DNA from: Aurantiacibacter arachoides
GTDB lineage: Bacteria; Pseudomonadota; Alphaproteobacteria; Sphingomonadales; Sphingomonadaceae
Direction: 5' to 3'
Length of the DNA: 64,000 nt
Assembly: GCF_009827335.1 (NCBI RefSeq)
Contig: NZ_WTYH01000001.1
Coordinates: 1,426,001 to 1,490,000, forward strand
Shown here: one piece after another, positions 51,821-60,024 of the stretch
Numbering within the stretch: the first letter of the stretch is position 1
How the letters are laid out: each line of letters opens with the position of its first letter
Program-made: the position numbers and the translations under genes
The notes under the pieces: model-generated
Told to the model about the DNA's origin: nothing
The model's input: only the letters and a program-made list of their open reading frames with translations
The model's database searches: none

Positions 51821-52995
51821 CGCCCGATCCCTTCGTTCAGATGCTCTTTCAGGTAATGGGAGACGCTGGCGGCAATCTTGCGCGCCGCGGTGCCGTCGCC
51901 GTAGGGGAAGACCGCACGGGCGCGGCTGGCGTAGTAGGTATCATCGTCGAGCAGGCTGGCCACCGCCGCGACGATCGTCTCGACCTCGGTGCCCACCAGG
52001 CTGGCGACGCCTGTCTCGACCGCTTCGGGGCGCTCGGTGACCTCCCGCATGACCAGCACCGGCTTGCCAAGCGCGGGCGCCTCTTCCTGGATGCCGCCGC
52101 TGTCGGTCAGGACAATGTTGGCGCTGCGCATCAGCGCGACCATCTGGACGTAGTCGACGGGCGGGACGAGGTGCACGGCCGAGGTATCGCCCAGCCGCGC
52201 CTCGACCACGTCCTTGACCTGCGGGTTGAGGTGCACGGGGTAGACGATCTGCACGTCCCCGCGCGCGGCGATGGCAGCGAGCGCGTCGCAGATGCGGGCA
52301 AAACCATCGCCGAAGCTCTCGCGCCGGTGGCCGGTGACGAGGACCAGCTTCTTCGCCGGATCGAGCGCAACGGGCAGGCCAGCCAATTCCTCGCCTTTCA
52401 GCCCGCCAGCGACGTGCAGCAGCGCGTCGATGCCGGTATTGCCCGTCACCTCGATACGGCGCTGGGTGGGCCGCTCGTTGCGTAAATTCTGCGCCGCCCC
52501 CTCGGTCGGGGCCCAGAGCAATTCGGCGACCGCGTCGATACTGACGCGGTTGTATTCCTCGGGCCAGGGGCGCTGGATGTCGTGGCTGCGCAGGCCCGCC
52601 TCGACATGGCCAACGGGCACGCGGTTGTAAAAGGCCGAGAGCGCCGCCGCCATCGCGCTGGTGGTATCGCCGTGGACGAGGACCAGGCCGGGTCTATGCT
52701 CGGCAATCAGCGCATCCATTTCGCGCATTACGCGCGCGGTGATGTCCGACAGGGTCTGCCCGGGGGTCATCAGGTCGAGGTCCACGTCCGGTCGCTCGGC
52801 AAAGACGGCGAAGACTTGATCCAGCATTTGCCGGTGCTGGCCGGTGGTGACGACCTTCAGGTCCACCTCCGGCTCTTCGCGCAGTGCTTTGACCACTGGC
52901 AGCATCTTTATCGCTTCGGGCCGCGTGCCGATCACCAGCAGCACGGGCGTCACAGGGCGTTTATCCGCGAAGGGTGTCGGAACAGGTTCGATCAT
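51817..52995 (-). CDS. wecB: UDP-N-acetylglucosamine 2-epimerase (non-hydrolysing)
   Basis: A 392-residue GT-B-fold epimerase converting UDP-GlcNAc into UDP-ManNAc. Motifs are LLVIGTRPEAIKMLPVV near residue 20, LVHGDTTSAMAAALSAFY, GHVEAGLRS, VTGHRRESFGDG and TDSGGIQEEAPALGKPVLVMRE. The ATG at 52995 (MIEPVP) starts a few residues before the first strand; a longer frame overlaps the next gene. It is translationally coupled to wecC. A gap of 52 bases separates it from the serine hydrolase gene upstream. Confidence 0.95.
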   Translation of the reverse strand: MIEPVPTPFADKRPVTPVLLVIGTRPEAIKMLPVVKALREEPEVDLKVVTTGQHRQMLDQVFAVFAERPDVDLDLMTPGQTLSDITARVMREMDALIAEHRPGLVLVHGDTTSAMAAALSAFYNRVPVGHVEAGLRSHDIQRPWPEEYNRVSIDAVAELLWAPTEGAAQNLRNERPTQRRIEVTGNTGIDALLHVAGGLKGEELAGLPVALDPAKKLVLVTGHRRESFGDGFARICDALAAIAARGDVQIVYPVHLNPQVKDVVEARLGDTSAVHLVPPVDYVQMVALMRSANIVLTDSGGIQEEAPALGKPVLVMREVTERPEAVETGVASLVGTEVETIVAAVASLLDDDTYYASRARAVFPYGDGTAARKIAASVSHYLKEHLNEGIGR

Positions 52996-53047
52996 CCGGC
53001 CCGCATAGCGGCTCGCCGTAAAGATAATCCTAGCATTGCAATCACCT

Positions 53048-54295
53048 TCAGGATGGGCCGCCCGCCCCGGCCCTGCGCGCATCGACCGCCGCCTGCACCG
53101 CCGCGTAGAAGGCCCGGCGTTCGCCGGGCGCGTCCCCGCCTGAGGCTTGCGGCCAGTTGGCGTTGGTGGCGATGACCAGGTTGCGCGCCGGATCGATATG
53201 GAGGCCCTGCCCGAAAATGCCGGCGGCGGCATAGACGCCCTCGCCATAGGTCCACCACTGGTAACCATAGCCCGTGTTATCGCCGGCGAGCGTGACGATC
53301 GGAGAGGCAGCCTCGGCAAACCAACCCTCGGGCACCACCCGCTGCCCCCCCGCCATGCCACCGCCCAGAGTGAACAATCCGAAACGCGCCATGTCACGCG
53401 TGGCGGCCTGCACGCAGCAACCGGCAATCTCGTGCCCGCTGACGCCCAGCAGCCATGTCGCGTCCTGCTGCATCCCGAACGGCCGCCAGATCTTCTCCGA
53501 CAGATAGTCGGCCAGCGGGCGCCCCGTGGCCTCGCTCACCAGCACGCCGATAAGGTTCGCCTCGCCGGTGCTGTAACGCCAACGCGTGCCCGGCGCGTGT
53601 TCGCGCGGCAGGGTGCGCATGTAGCTGACGGTCGCGTCCACGCCCGCTTCCGGCACGTGGGCATTGAAGCGCGCGACATCGGATTGCGGATCGGAATAGC
53701 TCTCGTTCCAGCGCACCCCCGATGTCATGGTCAGCAACTGGCGGATCGTCACGTCATCGTAGGCTGAGCCGCGCAGGTCCGGAATGTAGCGTGAAACGGG
53801 ATCGGCCACGCTCTCGATCGCCCCGTCGAGCAAGGCCGCACCGACCAGCGTGGAATTGAGGCTCTTGGCGACCGAGAAGCTCGTCCAGCGCTCTTCCGGG
53901 CCGAAGCCCAGCCCATAGCGTTCGAACACGACTTCGCCATCGAGCACCACGACGATTGCCGCCCCGCCCTGCGCCTCCATGAAGCCGTCGAGGTCAAATC
54001 CCCCCAGGTCGAGCGGCGCACCATCTGGCAGCGGATAGACCTCGCCCCCGGCGTCGATCGTGCGCGCCTGCGCCAGCGAGGGCATCTGGTCGAGGTGCTG
54101 GAAGGCGACGGCGCGCACCTCGCGCGGCCAGAACAGCGGGTTGGGATCGGTCGGCAGCGCGGGCGTGGGCGCGGCCCCGGCCGCTGCCACGGGCATCTCG
54201 ACAGGCGCGGGCACAGCCGCCCCGTCGTGCCCAACTTGCTGGTGCGCGCATCCGGCCAGAGCCAGCGCGGCGCCCATGACGACAAACGTCTTCAT
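53048..54295 (-). CDS. beta-lactamase family serine hydrolase (lipoprotein)
   Basis: A 415-residue protein of the class C beta-lactamase/DD-peptidase-like family. The first 16 residues end in an AGC lipobox (MKTFVVMGAALALAGC), so it is an anchored periplasmic lipoprotein. The catalytic SxxK motif is S141-K144 (SVAK) and the second motif centres on Y241 (YST). LLTMTSGVRWNESY is typical of esterase-like family members; a KTG box is replaced by HID near residue 392, as often in non-lactamase members. Real substrates could be esters or peptidoglycan stem peptides. Its ATG overlaps the stop of the methyltransferase gene by four bases. Confidence 0.88.
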   Translation of the reverse strand: MKTFVVMGAALALAGCAHQQVGHDGAAVPAPVEMPVAAAGAAPTPALPTDPNPLFWPREVRAVAFQHLDQMPSLAQARTIDAGGEVYPLPDGAPLDLGGFDLDGFMEAQGGAAIVVVLDGEVVFERYGLGFGPEERWTSFSVAKSLNSTLVGAALLDGAIESVADPVSRYIPDLRGSAYDDVTIRQLLTMTSGVRWNESYSDPQSDVARFNAHVPEAGVDATVSYMRTLPREHAPGTRWRYSTGEANLIGVLVSEATGRPLADYLSEKIWRPFGMQQDATWLLGVSGHEIAGCCVQAATRDMARFGLFTLGGGMAGGQRVVPEGWFAEAASPIVTLAGDNTGYGYQWWTYGEGVYAAAGIFGQGLHIDPARNLVIATNANWPQASGGDAPGERRAFYAAVQAAVDARRAGAGGPS

Positions 54296-55542
54296 CGGCC
54301 CCCCTTCACCAGCGTCACCTGGCTGACGGTAACCCCGCCGCCGCGAAAGCCGCCTTCGCAATACATCAGATAGAACCGCCACAGGTCGCGGAACCGCCGG
54401 TCGAAGCCGGGCGGAAGGCGGCCCTCGTCACTCGCCGCGTCGAACCGCTCGCGCCATGTCTTCAGCGTTTCAGCGTAGTCGAGGCCGAAGTGCTCCTCGT
54501 CCTGCCAGGCAAGGCCGCGCGCCTCGGCCAGTTGGCGGAACGCGCTGGCACGGATCAGCAGGCCGCCCGGGAAGATGTAGGCCTGGATGAAGTCGGCGCT
54601 GCTGGCATAGGCATCGAACAGGTCGTCGCGCATGGCGATGAACTGGATCGCGGCCCGCCCGCCCGGTTTCAGGTTGCGCGCCACGCAGTCCATGAAGGCG
54701 GGCCAGTATTCCTGTCCCAGCGCCTCGACCATTTCCACGCTGACGATGGCATCGTACCGACCCTCGGCCTGGGTGCCGGTATCGCGATAATCCTGCTTCA
54801 GGAAACGCGGCCCGGGATGATGTGCGCGCGCCCAATCAAGCTGCTCGTCCGAAAGGCTGATGGCGTCGACCTTGGCGCCCGCGCGCGCGAATTCGCCCGA
54901 CAGTGCGCCCCAGCCACAGCCGATTTCCAGCACCGTGCCGGGCGTGCCGACCCGTTCGGCCAGCCGCCGCCACTTGCGACGCTGCCCGGTCTCCAGATCG
55001 TCGCCGCGATAGTCGAGCGCCGAGGAATAGCTCATCGTGGGATCGAGCCAGGTTGCGTAGAAATCGTTGCCGAGATCGTAGTGCGCGTGGATGTTGCGCT
55101 CGGCCTGGGTCGGGGTGTTGCGGTTGAGGCGATGCAGCACGTTTGCCACCCAGCGCCAGGGCCCCTTGGCCCGCGCCATATTCCCCAGCGTATCAGCATT
55201 GGCGACGAACAGGGCGAAAAAGGCAACCGGGTCCGGGCTGGACCACTCGCCCGCCGCCCATGCCTGGTATAGCCCGACCGAGCCGCCCGTCGCCACGCGC
55301 AGCAGGCCGCGCCAGTCGTGCAGCGTCACCTCGGCATCGATGCCTTTTGCCCGCCCGCCAAGCCTGCGCCTGGTGCCATCGGGCAGCGTGGCGTGCAGGG
55401 TGCCTGTGGCGAGCCCACGGTCGATCCGATCGACCAACCTGCCGGCCGCGGGAGCAAGCAGCCGCGCCGCCAGCCTCGGTCCGGATGCGAAGCGCTGCCC
55501 GGCGTCGAGCAGCGCCAATCCCCTCGCTTTTCCTGCCTCCAT
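54292..55542 (-). CDS. cfa: cyclopropane-fatty-acyl-phospholipid synthase family methyltransferase
   Basis: A 416-residue SAM-dependent methyltransferase of the Cfa family, which adds a methylene group across double bonds of membrane lipids. An N-terminal lipid-binding region precedes the core HYDLGNDFYATWLDPTMSYSSA, the SAM motif VLEIGCGWGALSGEFA, and IVSVEMVEALGQEYW. The C-terminal EHFGLDYAETLKTWRERF and WRFYLMYCEGGF are highly typical. I prefer ATG at 55542; a TTG at 55578 would add 12 residues and cannot be excluded. The stop overlaps the serine hydrolase gene by four bases. The gene symbol denotes the family. Confidence 0.88.
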   Translation of the reverse strand: MEAGKARGLALLDAGQRFASGPRLAARLLAPAAGRLVDRIDRGLATGTLHATLPDGTRRRLGGRAKGIDAEVTLHDWRGLLRVATGGSVGLYQAWAAGEWSSPDPVAFFALFVANADTLGNMARAKGPWRWVANVLHRLNRNTPTQAERNIHAHYDLGNDFYATWLDPTMSYSSALDYRGDDLETGQRRKWRRLAERVGTPGTVLEIGCGWGALSGEFARAGAKVDAISLSDEQLDWARAHHPGPRFLKQDYRDTGTQAEGRYDAIVSVEMVEALGQEYWPAFMDCVARNLKPGGRAAIQFIAMRDDLFDAYASSADFIQAYIFPGGLLIRASAFRQLAEARGLAWQDEEHFGLDYAETLKTWRERFDAASDEGRLPPGFDRRFRDLWRFYLMYCEGGFRGGGVTVSQVTLVKGGR

Positions 55543-55605
55543 GCCAGCGTCTATGGCTGCGGCACGGCGCGCATTCAATGGCTTTCGTTGCCCGTTCGCG
55601 CTGTG

Positions 55606-56994
55606 TCAGCGCTTGCTGGAACGGTAAGTTTCCAGCGCGCGTTCGCGGGCCTCCTTGTGGCCGATGATCTTGGCCGGGTAATCCTTCGGGCGGCAGCCAT
55701 CGTCAGGATCGTGAATCTGCGTATCGGACAGGTCCGCCAGTTCCGGCACCCATTCGCGGATGTAGTCGGCGGCATCGAACTTCTCGCTCTGGCTGAGCGG
55801 CGCCATGATCCGCACGAACATGTTGCTGTCCACGCCGGTGCCGCTGATCCACTGCCAGTTGACCCCGTTGTTGCCGTAGTCGGCATCGACCAGGCAATCC
55901 CAATACCACTGTTCGCCGTGGCGCCAGTCAATCAGCAGGTGCTTCACCAGGAAACTGGCGGCGATCATGCGGACGCGGTTGTGCATCCAGCCGGCATTCC
56001 ACAGCTGGCGCATCCCGGCATCGACGATGGGATAGCCGGTGCGCCCCTGCTGCCAGGCTTGCAGTTCGTCGGCAATCAGGTGCCCGCGATCGGGATTGCG
56101 CCAGAAATTGTCGTCGTAGCCGTCGCGGTAGGGTTCTTCGGCATAGCGCGGGAATTGCTGGATCACGTTCTGCGCATAATCGCGCCAGATCAGCTCGTTG
56201 CGAAAGGTGTTGGCGCCGGCATTGGTGTGCCGGCTCATCGCGTTCCACAGCATCCGCGGGGAAACCTCGCCATGGTGCAGGTGCGGGGACATGCGGCTGG
56301 TGCCGTCCTCTGCGGGCAGATTGCGATCCTCGCCATAGTCCTTGACCACGCCCAGAAAGCGATCGAACCGTTCCGTCGCCGCCGCCATGCCAAATTGCCC
56401 ATCCCAGAATTCGCGCATGCCGCCAGCCCAGTCGGGTTTGGCAGGTAGCAGCCCCCAATCCGTCAGGTCGTCGCCTTCCGGCCAGGCATCGGGACCGGAC
56501 AGCGAGGGCTCGGGAATGATGTCGAACCCGTCGATCGCCTCGCGCATGGCATCGCGGAATGGAGAGTAGATCTTGTACGGATTGCCCGACCCGGTGGTGA
56601 CGGTGCCGGGCGGCAGCAGGTAATTGCCGTCGTGCAGGCACAGCGTCACCCGCTCCGACAGTTCCTCTTCCGCCTCGCGCCACCACGGTTCGTAGTGGCG
56701 AATGGCGTGGACGGCGCCCGCGCCCGTCTCCTCCGCCAGGCCCGCCAGCACGTCCGCTGCCCGGCCCCTGCGCAGGACAAGCTGCGAGCGATGCCGGCCA
56801 AGATCACCCGCCAGCGCTTCCAGCGAATGATGCAGCCACCAGCGGCTCGCCCCGCCCATCCGGCGCGCCTCCGGCGTCTCGTCGTCGAGCACGTAGACCG
56901 GGATGACGGGGCCTGCCTCGGCAGCAGCGGTAAGGGCCTGATGATCGCACAGGCGCAGGTCGCGCCTCAGCCACACGATTTGCGGGGAGTTCAT
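55606..56994 (-). CDS. phrB: deoxyribodipyrimidine photolyase
   Basis: A 462-residue class I photolyase. The N-terminal antenna domain starts IVWLRRDLRLCDHQAL and the FAD-binding domain contains WRDYAQNVI, DAGMRQLWNAGWMHNRVRM and DCLVDADYGNNGVNWQW, which hold the flavin-facing Asn and conserved Trp residues. The enzyme repairs cyclobutane pyrimidine dimers with blue light. ATG at 56994 gives MNSPQIVWLRRDLR, the usual beginning; the frame stays open upstream without homology. Class I CPD photolyase is the best reading, although cryptochrome-like variants share the fold. Confidence 0.95.
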   Translation of the reverse strand: MNSPQIVWLRRDLRLCDHQALTAAAEAGPVIPVYVLDDETPEARRMGGASRWWLHHSLEALAGDLGRHRSQLVLRRGRAADVLAGLAEETGAGAVHAIRHYEPWWREAEEELSERVTLCLHDGNYLLPPGTVTTGSGNPYKIYSPFRDAMREAIDGFDIIPEPSLSGPDAWPEGDDLTDWGLLPAKPDWAGGMREFWDGQFGMAAATERFDRFLGVVKDYGEDRNLPAEDGTSRMSPHLHHGEVSPRMLWNAMSRHTNAGANTFRNELIWRDYAQNVIQQFPRYAEEPYRDGYDDNFWRNPDRGHLIADELQAWQQGRTGYPIVDAGMRQLWNAGWMHNRVRMIAASFLVKHLLIDWRHGEQWYWDCLVDADYGNNGVNWQWISGTGVDSNMFVRIMAPLSQSEKFDAADYIREWVPELADLSDTQIHDPDDGCRPKDYPAKIIGHKEARERALETYRSSKR

Positions 56995-57035
56995 GCCGGG
57001 GGAACGGGAAAGGCCGCCGCACGGTTCCACACCAC

Positions 57036-57824
57036 ATGGACCGCGACATGATTGCAGGCGACAGCCCCCTCCCCGCCGAAGACGTGCGCCTACCGGAGCG
57101 GGGCTTTGCCATCGACCGGCGCAAGGCGCTGACCGTGGCGCTGCTATGCTGGGCGGGGTTCGCGGCGATGGTCTATGCCGTGACGCATGGGCTGACCGCC
57201 GGGTTCGACGAGCGCGGTTTGCTGGTCTTTCGCAGCGGGCCGGATCTGGCTCCACGGGGATCGGACCTGGTCCTGGAAAGCGTGCGCGATGTGACTGCGC
57301 TGGGCGGGGTATTCCTGCGCAACCTGTTCGCGCTTGCCGCCGTGGTGGCCTTGCTGTTCCTGAAATTGCGGCGTGAGGCCATGCTCTTTGCCATCACCGT
57401 GATCGGCGGGTGGCTGGCCAATACTGCTGCGAAGCTGCTGGTAGGGCGCGACAGGCCACAGATCGTGCCGCACCTGACCGAGGCCGGCGGCGAAAGCTTC
57501 CCCAGCGGTCACAGCTTTTCCGCCGCCGTGGTCTACATCGGCATGGCGCTGGCCTTTGCCGCGCTGAGCCGCCGCCACTCGGTACGCTATACGCTGGTGC
57601 TGGGCGCAATGGCGCTGTCTGCCATGGTCGCGTGGAGCCGCGTGGTGCTGGGCGTGCATTTCCCCAGCGACGTGGTGGCCGGGTGGCTGGGCGGCGCGGG
57701 GTGGGCGTTTCTGGCCGCTGCGCTGCTCTACGCGCCGGCCAGGGCCGCGGCGGACAGTGCAGCCGCCGCTCGGTTCGATGCCCCTAGCGGCCTGCGCAAA
57801 ACCGCGTCGGCACCGCCACGCTGA
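57036..57824 (+). CDS. PAP2 family phosphatase (membrane)
   Basis: A 262-residue membrane protein with about six helices and the three-part acid phosphatase signature: KLLVGRDRP, PSGHSFSAAVVY and SRVVLGVHFPSDVVAG, with catalytic His residues in the second and third motifs. These enzymes dephosphorylate lipid pyrophosphates such as undecaprenyl pyrophosphate or phosphatidic acid on the periplasmic side, which would recycle the lipid carrier used for EPS and peptidoglycan. The 3' end overlaps the convergent hydrolase gene by 41 bases. The start could be at codon 1 or at the second Met (codon 5). Confidence 0.9.
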   Translation: MDRDMIAGDSPLPAEDVRLPERGFAIDRRKALTVALLCWAGFAAMVYAVTHGLTAGFDERGLLVFRSGPDLAPRGSDLVLESVRDVTALGGVFLRNLFALAAVVALLFLKLRREAMLFAITVIGGWLANTAAKLLVGRDRPQIVPHLTEAGGESFPSGHSFSAAVVYIGMALAFAALSRRHSVRYTLVLGAMALSAMVAWSRVVLGVHFPSDVVAGWLGGAGWAFLAAALLYAPARAAADSAAAARFDAPSGLRKTASAPPR

Positions 57825-58683
57825 ACTGCCCGCGCTCCACACCGTAGTAGCGCGCGTCGCCGAGCATGAAGCTGCCGTCCTCCAGCCGGTCGAGCACCGG
57901 CGCGCGGCTCCAGAACAGGAAGGCGTCGACCTGCGGATCGGCAGCGCGCGCGGCGGCGAGATCGCATGCGGTCAGTGGCAAGTTGCCCACCCGCTCGCCG
58001 TCCACAAAGAACTGCCCTCCCCCGCCGACGCCGATGGCATCGCGCTGCCAGAAAGCCACCGGCGGCGGCGAGGCAATCGTTTCGGGGAAAGACGTGTTGG
58101 CCATCCGCGTCCATGCGGAAATGCCGAAATTTGCCACGATGTAGATTGCCGCAAGCCCCAGCGCGCCGCGCCCGATCGCCCGCCAGTCCCCGCCGCGCCT
58201 TTCGCGTCGCAGCGACAGCCACAACCCGCCACCCATCAGCGCCCACAGCCACACGTCGATGATGAACAGCACATCGCCATAAAACCAGCGGCTGGAAAAC
58301 GGTTCGAGCAGGCGGATGCCGTAGACGTTCATCCAGTCCAGCGCCGGGTGCGTCAGACAACCGATCAGGGCCAGCAGATAGAGCCAACCAAGCCGCACCG
58401 GAAGGCGCTTTTCCGGCCGCTTCCCGCGCGAGGCCTGCCACCTGTCCCAGCCCCACAGCATCCCGGCCAGCACCAGCGGCAGCAGCACCAGCGCAGGCGG
58501 GCCATGAGTGATGCCGCGGCGAAAGGCCAGCGGCTCGGTGCCGTGCAGCCAGAAGAAGCACGCAGCGTCCACGTCCGGCAGGTTGGCACCGATGATCAGC
58601 GCGGGCATGGCCAGCCCGGTCCTGCGCTTCAGGCCCGCCTGTCCGATCAGGGCGCCGACCAGCGAATGGGTCAGATTGTCCAA
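57784..58683 (-). CDS. YdjM-like membrane-bound metal-dependent hydrolase
   Basis: A 299-residue protein of the YdjM/DUF457 group of inner-membrane metal-dependent hydrolases. It opens with DNLTHSLVGALIGQAGLKRR, followed by ALIIGANLPDVDA and FRRGITHGPPAL, whose His and Asp residues would bind metal. Several membrane helices follow and the C-terminal 90 residues are soluble. The family start is normally Met-Asp-Asn-Leu; here the codon is TTG at 58683, backed by AAGGGG seven bases upstream, so a TTG start seems genuine. The substrate is unknown; E. coli YdjM is LexA-regulated. Confidence 0.88.
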   Translation of the reverse strand: MDNLTHSLVGALIGQAGLKRRTGLAMPALIIGANLPDVDAACFFWLHGTEPLAFRRGITHGPPALVLLPLVLAGMLWGWDRWQASRGKRPEKRLPVRLGWLYLLALIGCLTHPALDWMNVYGIRLLEPFSSRWFYGDVLFIIDVWLWALMGGGLWLSLRRERRGGDWRAIGRGALGLAAIYIVANFGISAWTRMANTSFPETIASPPPVAFWQRDAIGVGGGGQFFVDGERVGNLPLTACDLAAARAADPQVDAFLFWSRAPVLDRLEDGSFMLGDARYYGVERGQFSVAVPTRFCAGR

Positions 58684-58754
58684 GTGCTCGCCCCTTCGAT
58701 TGCGCTGCCGGTCAACGCTGGACGGGTGATAGCAACATTTCTACACGCCGCCAC

Positions 58755-60014
58755 ATGCCAGTCGCGCCTTCCTCTGATCAGCCCAGCCTGATTTTCGTCA
58801 ATCGCTATTTCTGGCCGGATCGCAGCGCGACCTCGCAAATCCTTTCCGACGTGGCGTTCCATCTTGCCGAGTCCGGCTTGCGCGTAAAGATCGTGGCCAG
58901 CCGCCTGTCATACGAAGGCGACGAGGGGCCTTACAAGGCGCGTGAGGTGCATCGCGGGGTCGAGATCCACCGTGTCGCCACGCCCGGTTTCGGGCGCGGG
59001 ACCGTAGTTGGGCGTGTCGTCGACTACCTCGGCTTCTACGTCACATCGTTTCTCGCCGTGGCCCGCCTTGCCCGCCGCGGCGACGTGGTCGTGGCCAAGA
59101 CCGATCCGCCGGTGCTCTCCTGGCCCATCGGCATCGCCGCCGGGTTGAGCGGCGCGCGGCGCGCCAACTGGCTGCAGGACCTCTATCCCGAGGTGGCGGT
59201 GGCGTTCGGAATGGTGCGGGAGGACGGCCTGGTCACGCGGATGGTGCGGCGCCTGCGCAACGCCTCGCTCATCCGGGCGGACTGCAACATCGCCATCGGC
59301 AACCGCATGGCCGACCTGCTGCGCCGCGAAGGCGTGCCGGACAATCGCATCGCGGTAATCCCGAACATGACAGACGATGCCGCGATCGTCCCTGTTGCCG
59401 CAGCCGACAATCCGCTGCGCGTGGAATGGGGCTACCGGGAGGACCAGCTTGTCGTCGGCTATTCCGGCAATCTGGGCCGCGCGCACGAGATCGATACCAT
59501 GCTGGGCGCTGCCGAGCAGCTGCAACAGGAGGGCCGGCGCGACATTCGCTTCCTGTTCGTGGGCGGAGGTTTCCTTCGCGAGGCATTGGACCAGCAGATC
59601 GTCGCGCGTTCGCTGACCAACATCGATCTTCGGCCATACCAGCCGCGCGAACACCTGCATCTCTCGCTTACTGTGCCGGACGTGCACTGGGTCTCGCTGC
59701 TCCCCGCGCTCGAGGGGTTGATCGTGCCGAGCAAGTTCTACGGCGCGGCTGCAAGCGGGCGGCCGGTGATCTTCATCGGCAGCGCGGCGGGCGAACTTGG
59801 CGATGTCATTCCCGAAAGCGATGGTGGGGCGATCGTGGCAGTTGGCGACAGCGCAGTGCTGGCTGCTACATTGCGCGACTATGCCGACGATCCCGCGCGG
59901 CGGAGCGCCCACGGCCGCAACGCACGCGCGCTGGTGGAAAACCGGTTCACCCGCGCCCAGGTGCTGCAAAAATGGGAATGCCTCGCCCGCAGGCTGCTCG
60001 CCGCGGATACCTGA
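58755..60014 (+). CDS. glycosyltransferase family 4 (WbuB/WcaI-like)
   Basis: A 419-residue GT-B transferase. SLIFVNRYFWPDRSATSQILSD at the start and WLQDLYPEVAVAFG are characteristic of the WbuB/WcaI type that transfers fucose or N-acetyl-sugars in colanic acid and O-antigen pathways. The C-terminal domain has VVGYSGNLGRAHEIDTM and ends with the usual helix. The motif EX7E is modified: LEGLIVPSKFYGAAASGRPV. ATG at 58755 starts 20 bases after the start of an opposite gene's leader. It converges with the initiating sugar transferase gene after an 11-base gap. Confidence 0.9.
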   Translation: MPVAPSSDQPSLIFVNRYFWPDRSATSQILSDVAFHLAESGLRVKIVASRLSYEGDEGPYKAREVHRGVEIHRVATPGFGRGTVVGRVVDYLGFYVTSFLAVARLARRGDVVVAKTDPPVLSWPIGIAAGLSGARRANWLQDLYPEVAVAFGMVREDGLVTRMVRRLRNASLIRADCNIAIGNRMADLLRREGVPDNRIAVIPNMTDDAAIVPVAAADNPLRVEWGYREDQLVVGYSGNLGRAHEIDTMLGAAEQLQQEGRRDIRFLFVGGGFLREALDQQIVARSLTNIDLRPYQPREHLHLSLTVPDVHWVSLLPALEGLIVPSKFYGAAASGRPVIFIGSAAGELGDVIPESDGGAIVAVGDSAVLAATLRDYADDPARRSAHGRNARALVENRFTRAQVLQKWECLARRLLAADT

Positions 60015-60024
60015 AGCGCGCTGA

